Below the pieces are notes generated by a model. It searched no databases, had not been told where the DNA came from, and was given only the letters and a program-made list of their open reading frames with translations. Positions 1 through 12,400 of a stretch of DNA of 64,000 nucleotides are shown here, piece after piece (position 1 is the first letter of the stretch; each line of letters opens with the position of its first letter). The DNA comes from Mya arenaria (Eukaryota > Mollusca > Bivalvia > Myida > Myidae). The DNA is taken from contig NC_069130.1 in the NCBI RefSeq assembly GCF_026914265.1, forward strand, positions 4,238,001-4,302,000. Reading direction: 5' to 3'. The position numbers and the translations under genes were made by a program.

Positions 1-310
1 TGGGCCTCTTCCATAAATCTTAAGTCTGTTGTAATGGCATATCTGTAATTGTTTTCAATTTTTGTTAAAGTTCAATTTACTTGAATGCTATGGCGTAAAT
101 CAATTAGAAAACCATGACATTCTAACCTGTGATCCAAACCTGTAATGAAATTGTTCCCACGAGCTAGCTTGCAGAGTCATGTGTTGTTCTATGTAGTAAT
201 GAAGATCCTGTTAATGACACAGTGCTAATGGGCTGTGGGAAATGCTTCAGTTGTCTAGACTAACTGAACAGTTACTTAACAATTTTAAGTGATTTTATGC
301 CTCAGTTTGG

Positions 311-383
311 GACAAGCTGTACGTTGGCCTGGTTTCTGCTGGTACTCAAATCTCTCTCTGAGTACATGCCTGAAAATGGCATA
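311..383 (+). pseudogene. decayed copy of XRN1 exon 460-531
   Basis: This intronic stretch aligns with the real exon 150 bp downstream. Matching blocks are GGTTTCTGCT against GGCTTCTGCC and TCTGAGTACATGCC against TCAGAGTACATGCC. The peptide LSEYMPE is still readable, but in a different frame from GFC, so the copy has indels and is not a usable exon. It also lacks a convincing donor. It is read as an old local duplication. Confidence 0.7.
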
Positions 384-459
384 TTATATGAACATCGGAA
401 ATGTGTAGTATTTCATAACATGTTTTTCCCATTGATATGGTTTTGCTGTTTGTTTGCAG

Positions 460-3400
460 GACATAGCAGTACATGAGCCCGGCTTCTGCCAGTTTACCAC
501 TCTGTCAGAGTACATGCCAGAGAAGGCTGAGGTATGGAATAGTTAGATGTGGCATATTGTAAGAGTTATAACATGAAAGCATTATAAGACGTTGTTAAAC
601 AGCCATAACATGATAGCAATATAAGACGTTGTTAAACAGCCATAACATGATAGCAATATAAGACGTTGTTAAACAGCCATAACATGAAAGCATTATAAGA
701 CGTTGTTAAACAGCCAATAACATGATAGCAATATAAGACGTTGTTAAACAGCCATAACATGATAACAATATAAGACGTTGTTAAACAGCCATAACATGAT
801 AGCATTATAAGGCGTTGTTAAACAGCCATAACATGATAGCGATATAAGGCGTTGTTAAACAGCCATAACATGATAGCGATATAAGGCGTTGTTAAACAGC
901 CATAACATGATAGCGATATAAGGCGTTGTTAAACAGCCATAACATGATAGCGATATAAGGCGTTGTTAAACAGCCCATGATAGCGATATAAGGCGTTGTT
1001 AAACAGCCATAACATGATAGCGTTATAAGGCGTTGTTAAACAGCCATAACATGATAGCGTTATAAGGCGTTGTTAAACAGCCATAACATGATAGCGTTAT
1101 AAGGCGTTGTTAAACAGCCATAACATGATAGCGTTATAAGGCGTTGTTAAACAGCCATAACATGATAGCGTTATAAGGCGTTGTTAAACAGCCATAACAT
1201 GATAGCGTTATAAGGCGTTGTTAAACAGCCATAACATGATAGCGTTATAAGGCGTTGTTAAACAGCCATAACATGATTGCGTTATAAGACGTTGTTAAAC
1301 AGCCATAACATGATAGCGATATAAGACGTTGTTAAACAGCCATAACATGATAGCATTATAAGATGTTGTTAAACATTATAAGATGTTGTTGAACATCCAT
1401 AACATGACAGCATTATAAGACGTTGTTAAACATTATAAGACGTTGTAGAACATCCATAACATGATAGCATTAATAGACGTTGTTTAACATCCATAACATG
1501 ATAGCATTATAAGACCTCATTAAATATCCATAACTTGTAAGCATTATAAGACGTCGTTAACCGTACATAACTTGTAAGCATTATCATTTGAATGAATCAT
1601 ACATTTGTTACTTTACCACCCTGGAAAATATCTTGGACATGGCTAAGCTGAAAAAGAAATCATAGTCATTTTATTTGGTTGAAAACTGTAGTTTATTAAG
1701 GGACCCAATGCTATATTTCACTGCTCAGCCATAAGTTTGATACTTCCAATAATTGAGCAGAGTAAAATGTTGTGGTCAAATGACCTCATATTTCCAATCA
1801 GAGCCAAGAGATTTTAACTTGTGGCATAGAAACCAGTAGTTACTCTTGTAAATTGTCTTGCATGACATGTCTTGCGTTATTCAAGCATAATTTGTATGAA
1901 TTTATGCAAAAGTTATTTATATTATTTTTGAAATTGGATCCTTGATTTTACGTGCAGGTGTTCATGTTGGGCTGGCCCCACTACGGCTGTCAGGGGGAGG
2001 TGTTGGACACTGACATGCAGAGCGGGCGTGTGAGAATCAACCTCTCGATCCTGGAGGAGCCCAGCCTGGCACATATTGTTAACAACATGAAGGTACGGTC
2101 ATTCACAATGTTGTATCTTGTATTCATGTGAAGTGGACTCACAGATAAAGGGAACAGATGTAAGAATCAATCCCTTTATTTAGAGGAGCCAAGCGTAGCT
2201 GATATCTTCAACAATATGTAGGAACACCAGTTTGTAAACATGCCTGGGTTTGTCTGATTTCTCTTTATGCAACACAGAATTCAATTTTATGCCACGAAAA
2301 CACAGAGAGAGTGCCTCAATTTGTATTAATGGAAATTTTTTGCTACTGAATTTTCGCTTTAAAGGACAGTAATGTCTAATATATCCCTGGTTTGGTGGTG
2401 GCCACAAGGCTGAGAATCAGTAGCTGCTTGCACCTCCAAGCCTCCAAGTTATATGACCATCTACATAATTCATCGATGTTATTGTTACGTTTGTTCCTGA
2501 TTGTTATCTATATTTTTCTCCCTATAAAGGACTTTGACATCCAGTATGTCCCTGCGTTTGTGGGGGCTCAGAAACTGGGAATCAGCAGTCACCTGTTGTC
2601 CCGACTTACAGGGACCATCTTTGTTACCGCGGGCTGCGAGGAGGTTGCCAAGGAACAAATGAACCCTCACAGGTATATAATGACTATTTGTTACTACTAT
2701 ACAGTAAAACTGTTTATATTACACTTATTTGTACTGGCTAAAGGTCCATTCCTCAGAGTGAAATATACCAGTATTATTTCACTGTTCTTTTCTTTATGTA
2801 AGACCATGTTTTCTACTATTATATTAGATTAAATATCAATCTACCATCATATTTTTAAAACTGTTCATTTTTTTACCATTGTTAAAGAATTACATTAATT
2901 TGCATTAAATTATTTTCTTTCCATCTATGTGTGGCATGATAGTGTGGTCTTGTTTTTGTTGGGGAAACAGGAGTACCCTTTGAAAACCCACTTGTCAAGC
3001 GACAAACAAAACTCATATACGCCCTGGCTGAGAGTTAAACTGAAAGTCAAACGTTGGGCACCTCGGTTAGAAATGCACTAACCACTGCATTAACTGGACA
3101 ATCTAAGATCACAAGCCTGGCAGTCAATATATGACACAGTAATAAGGCTAGGAAAGACTGTTCAGTATCCCAATCTGATTTTTCTACATGCAGGGTGAAT
3201 GTTGGTTTGAACCTGAAGTTTACGAAGAGGCAAGAGGAGGTGCCAGGGTACACGAGGCTGCAGGACGGACAATGGGCTTACTCCTTCAAGTGTGTAGACA
3301 CCCTCAGGGATTATATGAAAAAGTAAGTTGGTTTAAGACAAACTGCAAAGAACTTGGTGATGGGTTTAATTATTGGACACCAGGAGCCACGTTTAAAACC

Positions 3401-6400
3401 TGTGGACAACTTATCAAAGTTTTATACAAAGGGTCTGCAGAAAGAAAGGGTGAAGTTAGGCAACAGTATATGATGTATTATATTTATCTTTATTACCTCC
3501 ATTTATGGAGAGTCATTTTTAGACATATAAATATACAACCTAGCAGATTATTGACATTAAAATTCAGTTGAAACAGTTGAGCATAAATCACATTCAGATT
3601 CCTGTTTTTTTCAGGTTTCCTGACATGTTTGACATCATCTCTAAATCTGATCGGAAACACAACGATATGTTCTACGAGAATGAAGTGATTCCAGAGAGCA
3701 GGTATGTCACTAGTTATGACATATATTTACATTGTTAATGCATTACAGCATAGATAATGCTAAAAATATCCAAGAATTTGTCAAGGGACTGGAGTGAACA
3801 AGCCACGGAAGCCCGGAGCTGACATCAAGCATGTTAATTCATTATGTTAGTTTCTTATGTACATGTAACACTGGATAATGTTGATATATAATATTACAGT
3901 ATTGACTGGATTTCCTAGTTGGCTCAAACTGAATGTAAAGGACTGATTTCTTTCCACTGAATGTAAGCATCCACTTGGCTTGAATTGGCTGAGCCTCATG
4001 GTATTTTCACTAGTTGAAGCCAACAGAGTTTGACAGTGAATAATGTTCATATATCATGTTACAGTGGATACAAGCTTAAGAATGTCCAGGAATATGTCAA
4101 GGGTCTGGAGTGTACAAATGTGAAAACCCAGAAGGCAGGAGCTGACATCATGGCTGAGGGAGTTATAAAAGCTTTACTTGAGGAGACGGACAAGACTGTG
4201 GTAGGTGTTGATAAATTCAGTGACTGAAGTTACTGGCTGATTTGTTAATATTCTGTTAATTAGTCACTACTGCAAAATGTGGGTAGGCTTCAAGCTGCCT
4301 TCTCACAGATTGACAATTTTGACAATTTCTTTATAGTTTTTGTCTCAGAATCAGCTGATTTCGGTTTCCATACCTTCAACTCAGTCATATAATTAATGAT
4401 TTACAAAAGAACAGGTTCAATTGTTTGGAAAACTGCAGAAAAACTAATTGTTCCTAAAGTATTTGTTAAGCTTTTAGCCATAAATACAGTGGTCGAAATT
4501 TACACAAGCCTGCAAGCCCTACACTGGAAAAATGTCTTTCGGGCTTGCTCAAATTCTGAATTTTATATAGTAGGGCTTGTTCAAAAAATTGATGCCAACC
4601 AATAGTATTAGAATACAGGCTTGTTAATCCATAAGTCTAATTTCGATGACTGTAAATATATCCATTTTCATATCCAATATCAAAAACTGCTATTTGATCT
4701 ATTTTTCAGCATATTTACTTTTAGGAAAAATTGGCATTCCAAGACAAAAAATAAAAAGTTAACAAAACAATTAATCTGTGAGAAAAGGAATCTTAGAAAA
4801 AAGTCTATATATTATTAAAGGATTGCTGTTGTTGTTTTAAGTGCCATGCAAAAACCTTAAACCAAAATATTCATATGAGAATTGGTACACATGTTACAAG
4901 AGACAATGCACATATGTGTAGCAAGGCCAATCACTCATGCTTTAATGATTGTAGAGCTATGCCCTTGTTTGACTGTGAGAAAAAACAACAGTCACAAAAT
5001 CGGATTTGATAACTCCATATTATCCTAAATATAAATTATGACCCCTGTTTGACTTTAATAGGAACTTAGGTAAAAGTTTTAGGGCACATTGTGTCTGATT
5101 CAAGTTTGAGGGCAATTTGGGATTTCTCTATAGAGTTTATTCAATTGACTTAATACTTCATACAGTTGTTAACAGCCATCACACAATTATGTGGCATAAC
5201 TCCATATTATCCCTAATACAAATTTTGACCCTTGATCAACTAAAAAAATTTGGTTAAATTTTTTGGGGAGTTTTAACTCAGATTTCAAATATTGTTCATT
5301 CAATGGCCTTTGTACTTATCACAGCAGCCTCAAAGTTAAACCCAGTTATGCGAATGACATATGTTGTTGTTCAGGTGGGCCTACAGGAGGGGGTGTCAAT
5401 TTCACCTTTGGTATAAAATAATTTTAGTTAGGTTTATCATATTGCAACCAAAGTTGGTATATATGAAGAGTTTATTGAGACCTTTAATGGAATTATGTTT
5501 GGGGCCCTGAGAGTCTTGGTCAAGGTCACTGTTAGTAAAATTAGAAAAATGGTTGGTTCTGAATACAGTAACTTAAGGTTGACATATTGCTACCAACTTT
5601 GTATATAGGAAGAGTTCAAGGAGACCTTTCTGTGGATTACATTTGGGGCTCCCAGGGTCAAGGTCACTGTTACTAGAACTAGATTGGTATTGAATAACTT
5701 TAGTTAAAGTTGAAATATTGCCATCATAACTGGTATGTACATGTAGGAAGAGATTATGGAGGACTTCATTGGAATGGCTTTTAGGGCCCCTATGGGCAAG
5801 GTCAAGGCCACTGTTACTATAATAGAAAAGCCATTGTAACTCTGACTCTTACAATGAAGGCTTTAGTTCTTCAGTTAATCAATAATATCTGGTTTCGTAG
5901 CATTGCGGCAATTTTGTTTAATTTTCAATTATTATTTTGTTCATGCTTTTGCATCAGTATTGTATTCATTTCTAAGACATAGCAGCATATAGTCAAGCCC
6001 GATGTCCTTCAGCACTTCTTGTTTACGTTAATAATAAAAGTGACAACGCTTGGTGTTTAACCTAGTAGTCAAAATATTCATATATATTTACTGTTTGATG
6101 TAGCTTGATTTTTGTCAATCTAAAACATTTTAAAGCATTAAGTGTCAAATATTGAAAGAGTGTGTTTGATGATATTATGCACAAACTGTGGCTTAAACTA
6201 ATTTTAATCTGTGTTTGTAGGAGGTGAATAAGAAGAGGCAAAAGAGAGTGAAGATGCAGGTTAAGCCCCATCTGCTGTATAGGGTGAGTGGCCTCTAAGG
6301 CTTGGGCTCCTTAAATTGATTGGCAATGATATGACAAGATAATACTGTTATCCATCAGATAAGTATGTCAAGATTTAGGTTAATCCATCAGATAAGTATG

Positions 6401-9400
6401 CCAAGATTCAGGTTAATCCATCAGATAAGTATGTCAAGATTCAGGTTAATCCATCAGATAAGTAAGTCAAGATTCAGGTTAATCCATCAGATAAGTATGT
6501 CAAGATTCAGGTTAATCCATCAGATAAGTAAGTCAAGATTCAGGTTAATCCATCAGATAAGTAAGTCAAGATTCAGGTTTAAGCAACACAATGGTTTAAA
6601 AAGCCATTTATGATACCATACCTAAGCTTAAATTATGCAGTTTCAAAGTACTAAATTTGACAGTCCTTAATTATATGTCTTCCCCATTGCATTTAATTTA
6701 CTATTCAAGTCCATTCATTACGCTTTCAGCCAATAGTAACTAGCGGCTCCCTGATCCCTGACTCTAGCACGGAGTACCAGCTGTTTGACCGAGTGGTGAA
6801 CACGCGGCAGGGTTTCTCCGTGCCGTTTGGTCTCCGTGGCACGATCGTGGGCATCCACCCAGCAGAGGTGGAGGTCAACACGGTGTATGAGGTCATCTTT
6901 GATGAGGACTTCGCTGGGGGAATCAGTATCAGGTAGGGCGTTGCTTTTAGTGCATGTACTGGTTTTGAAGGAGTTTCTTCATGCGTAGATTTCATCTAGG
7001 CAATAAAAATATAAAAAAATATTAACCTGAAACTTGATACAATGTTTTATATGCGGTCATCTGTGATGAGTAGTTTTTCTAGTGACATGCAAGGTGTGGT
7101 TTCACATGTTTACAAACGATTCTTTGTTAGTATTATATGTGTAATAGCCGAAATGATAATGTGTACGTACCTCAAGAAATTAATCACACAATCCTTTATA
7201 TTAATGTCAAGCAAATTGATTATGAGATTGATTTGTCCAAATAATTCTCATTATGGAGAACTAGCCAGGCAGAACGCTTGTAGACTTTCAGAGATGGAAC
7301 ATCCCCTCTTTGCCGTTTCATAACTCATCTCATGAAATGATTGCAAAGTTGTCACAAATGTTCAACATATCAACTGTCTTGCAGAGCACACATTCTAGCC
7401 CCCTACCTTCAAGGTGAAGGTCAAAGGTCTGATAACTACTCAAGTTATTGAAATATTTTGAAAGTTCTTGACACAAATCCACTCTCCCTTGAATTGAAAT
7501 TTTATTATTTTTGTCTACAAGCAACTCTTTTGCCATCAGTTTTAAGAAACATCTTGAAGGGTAAGTAACCTGTCATAGAACATACATTTTTCTTAACGAT
7601 GGCCATGTTGTATTTGTCTTTTCCATAAGGCCAACACAATTATTGTAAAAAGGCCACCCTACCCTGGTTGAAACCTCGACTAAAGTGTTGCATAATTTCA
7701 CCATCTCATAGGAACTCAACAAGTAGAGGCTACCGTATGCCTCCCTCAGCACTGCTCAACCTGACTCACGGGGAGAGGAAAAATGGGGCGCGGCCGTCCA
7801 CAGGGGTAAAGATGCCAGCTGAACAGATGCAGGGACAGACTCACCGACAGAACCAGGCCAGGTAGGTTATTTTGTTTCACAGTTGTTTCAGTTCAATAAT
7901 GGCTCTTTTCCAACACTTGCTCCTGTAGATTTAAAGGAAATGGTTTCCCATCTAGAACAGAACATTAAACTGTATTGTACAAATTCATTTTGGACAATTG
8001 GCAGATTAAGTGTATGAAATGTTCTTTTTTTGGGGACCTGAAATAATCACTTACATTTACAACTCTTTTATCATTTCAGGAATGTTAGTAGTGATTTTAC
8101 ATATACTGATGCCTGGGGCGGGAAGTCTGGGGTCAACAGGTGCAATCAGGGTCAAGGTCACCAGAGAAACCAGGGTTACCATGACAACAGGGCAGGTATG
8201 GCATTGAACACAGAAAAGAGACACAAACACGTTAACAGGAGTTATATTTGTAATATATTTCTTTAAATGTGTAATATCCTGCCATTTGCTTTGCGTTGCA
8301 TGCATACAGAAAATGTCCTGAAATTCTGTTTGCCTGTCATAGTTTAAACTTTATCGCATGCAATTGGCTGATTTCATCAGAGTGATTGTATTGAAAGCAA
8401 TCTAAAGTCAATACCCTGAAAACTAGAATATTTTTGACTTAACAAATGAAAGGCAGTTAATAACATGACATAGTTCTGACAGTAACTTTTCCTCAATTGT
8501 TTGCACTATTGTTTTCAGGTAACAACAGCGGTCAACGTGGTCACCAGACCAGCAACACAGAATATGACCGTCAGAACCGGGGTGGTTACCACCAGCAACA
8601 GGGGCAGCAACAAGGGCAGCAGTATGGACGACTGCTTGAGGTGAGTGAATGACAGGGGCAGAGAATTAAACGTAAAGTTTAAGGAAGATTAAGCTGCAAA
8701 AGTAAAAACATCCTAAACAATAGTTGTCTCAGGACCATGTTTAATCCCCCTGAATTAGCCATGTCAGTATAGGTATTAACTGATCTCTTATTGAAGTGTT
8801 ACCTTGACTTTCAATGTCAGAGCATAAATGCTATGTGCAAAACACCTTCCCATGCTGCTATACATTTGGTTGCAGTTTGAGAGAAATAAAATTTAAATTG
8901 GGTAAGTTTCATCCGAGACACAAAACAAACCGGACTGACTGACAGCCTACAGAGGCATGAATGCATTGGTTTAAATAATTATTATGCCCCCCCTTCGAAG
9001 AAGAGGGGTATATTGCTTTGCACAGGCATGTCGGTATGTCGGTCGGTCGGTCGGTCGGTCCGTCGGTAGACCAAAGCTTGTCCGAGTGATAACTGAACAA
9101 TTCCTGGACGTATGGTCATCAAACTTCACATGAAGGTTGGGCCTGACCAGTAGATGACCCCTATTGATTTTGGGGGTCATCAGGTCAAAGGTCAAGGTCA
9201 CAGTGACCTTTAATGGTAAAATAATTTTAAAGCTTGTCCGAGTGATAACTCAACAATGCCTGCACCCATGGCCCTCAAACTTGACATGGAGGTTGGGCCT
9301 GACCAGTAGATGACCCCTATTGTTTTTGGGGGTCATCAGGCCAAAGGTCAAGGTCACAGTGACCTTGAATGGTAAAAGGTTGTCCGAGTGATAACGTGAA

Positions 9401-12400
9401 AATGCCTGCACCCATGGCCCTCAAACTTGACTTGGAGGTTGGGCCTGACCAGTAGCTTACCCCTATTGTTTTTGGGCTCAATGGGTCAAAGGTCAAGGTC
9501 ACAGTGACCTTGAATGGTAAAAGGTTGTTCGAGTGATAACTCAACAATGCCTGCACCCATGGCCCTCAAACTTGACTTGGAGGTTGGGCCTGACCAGTAG
9601 ATGACCCCTATTGTTTTGGGGGGTCATTGGGCCAAAGGTCAAGGTCACAGTGACCTTGAATGGTAAAAGGTTGTCCGATTGAAAACTCAAAAATGCCTGC
9701 ACCCTTGGCCCTCAAACTTGACTTGGAGAATTGGCCTGACCGGGAGATGACCCCTATGGTTTTTGGGGATCATCTGGCCAAAGGTCAAGGTCACAGTGAC
9801 CTGGAATGATAAAAGGTTGTCCGAGTGATAAGTTGACAATGCCTGCACCCATGGCCCTCAAACTTGACTTGGAGGTTGGGCCTGGCCAGAAGATGGTCCC
9901 TATTGATTAAAGGGGTCATTGGGCCAAAGGTCAAGGTCACAGTGACCTGGAATGGTAAAAGGTTATCCGAGTGATAACTTGACAATGGCTGCACCCACGG
10001 CCCTCAAACTTGATATGGAGGTTGAGCCTGGCCAGGAGATTGTCCCTATTAATTTTAGGGGTCATTGGGCCAAAGGTCAAGGTCACAGTGACCTTGAATG
10101 ATAAAAGGTTGTCCAAGTGAGAACTCAACAATGCCTGCACCCATGGCCCTCAAACTTGACATGGAGGTTGGGCCTGACCAGTAGATGACCCCTATTGATT
10201 TTAGGGGTCAAAGGTCAAGGTCACAGTGACCTTGAAAGCAAACTCGACAATTCTTGGACCTATGGTCATCAAACTTGACATGGAGGTTGGGCCTGACCAG
10301 TAGATGACCCCTATTGATTTTAGGGGTCAAAGGTCAAGGTCACAGTGACCTTGAAAGCAAACTCGACCTTTCTTGGACCTTTGGTCATCAAACTTGACAT
10401 GGAGGTTGGGCCTGACCAGTAGATGACCCCTATTGATTTTAGGGGTCAAAGGTCAAGGTCACAGTGACCTTGAAAGCAAACTCGACAATTCTTGGACCTA
10501 TGGTCATCAAACTTGACATGGAGGTTGGGCCTGACCAGTAGATGACCCCTATTGATTTTAGGGGTCAAAGGTCAAGGTCACAGTGACCTTGAAAGCAAAC
10601 TCGACCTTTCTTGGACCTTTGGTCATCAAACTTGACATGAAGGTTGGGCCTGCCCAGTAGATGACCCTTATCGACTTTGGGGGTCATCAGGCAAAGGTCA
10701 ATGTCACAGTAACCTTTAACACAAAAAAGTTAACAAATCTTCCCCCACTGATATCTCAACAATGCCTGAACCTATGATCATTAAACTTGACATGGATGTT
10801 AAGCCTGACCAGTAGATCACCCTTATTGATTTTAGGATTCATAGAGCCAAAGGTCAAGGTCACAGTGATCTTGAATGTTAAAAGGTTGTCCGAGTGATAA
10901 CTCAACAATGCCTGAACCCATGGCCTTCAAACTTGACTTGGAGTTGCATCTGACTTGTAGATGACCCCTTATGATTTAAGGGGTCATCGGGTCAAAGGTC
11001 AAGGTCACAGTGACCTTGAACGAAAAAAACTTGTCTTGTGATAACTTGACAATGCCTGCACCCATGGCCCTCAAACTTGACATTTTGGTTTCTGGTGACG
11101 AGCTGATGACTCTGGATTTTGAGTTCATAGAGTCAAAGGTCATGACGGTCATAACACACTTTATCCTCACACTTTAATGGTCATAATCTTAAAACAGCAA
11201 CAAATCAGCTGTCATTTTGGTCCATGCATATTTCAATTGTCCATATAATCCTGACAACATGGCGCTCAGGGGGGGGGGGGGCATAATGTTTGACAAACAT
11301 CTCTTGTTTGTTATTGGTAACATGCATTGAAAGTAAGGACACAAAAGCATAGATGAAGCATTTTATAAAATTATGAGACATTGTTGTCATGACATTTAAT
11401 GATTGTATTTTCATCTCCCCATATATCATTTTCAGACCCGTGATAGCAAAGCCCACCAGAGCGGTGTGTTTAACGGTGGTAATGTCTCCCCCAAGTTTGT
11501 TACTCCCCGTCTCTCCCAGGGTGGGGCACAGGGTGGTGGTCATGGTGGAGGTGTACAGGGGGTCAGGCAGACTCAGGCAGCCAATACACAGGTAGGAAAT
11601 GATTTATTTTATATTTGTTAATTCCTCCTGTTTAATGAAGACTTAAACATGGTATGTAATGAAATTTAGTTGAATAATTTTAAAAATAGCCAAACGAAGA
11701 AAAAAACAAATCTAGCTATGACACGACTTCATTTCTTTTATGCATTTCATAACAGTTTGACTTGTTCATAACAATTTATTGAATTAATAATGCTTGCATT
11801 TTACAAAAATATAATATTGGTGAAAAGGAATAAGACACTTTTGTTTCACAATTGTTGTAACGAGTTGTTGTTGTTGTGTTTTTTCAGAGACAAAGCCAGA
11901 ACAACTCTGCAGCCAACACAGAATTTGAGAGCATGTGGAAACAGCTTCAGTCCTCTATGCCACCAGAGGGCTCAGAAACAGATAAACAAGGGACATCACT
12001 CTCACATGCTGCTGCCGTCCTCCCCACAGTTCCTTCCCCTGTCCCTCAAAACATGGGAGGTCAATCTCCAGAACCGGGGACAAAAATAGATGTACAGTCC
12101 CTTTTCTCTCAGGCCAGCAGGAGCGATAGGCCTGTCAGTGTTGGGGACTTAGAGAATATAGAGGAGCCTCCTAAGGATAAAGCAACAAAACCTCGGCCTC
12201 CGGCTAGCAGGGTGGTGTCAAATGATGAGTTCTCTGCCATGTTTAAGTCACTTGAAGAAGTTCATGTATCGGAGGAAAAGCAGGATGTGGAAGCTAAAGA
12301 CGAGGTAATATTAAATAGTAACAGTTTTACATTGAAAAAGAATAAAATTGATTTAGTTGTGTGTTTGGTTGGTGGTCAACAAGCAGGACAAGTGGGTTCC

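Noticed and set aside
565..1584. Regular 37-bp repeats resembling a CRISPR array
   Set aside because: The units are head-to-tail without unique spacers, inside an intron of a eukaryotic gene.
2950..3010. GGGGAAACAGGAGTACCC motif resembling a common bivalve repeat fragment
   Set aside because: Too short and diverged to delimit as an element from this window alone.
8909..11170. Several short minus-strand frames with VTVTLTFDPMTP-like sequence
   Set aside because: They are translations of the tandem units of the intronic element, not genes.
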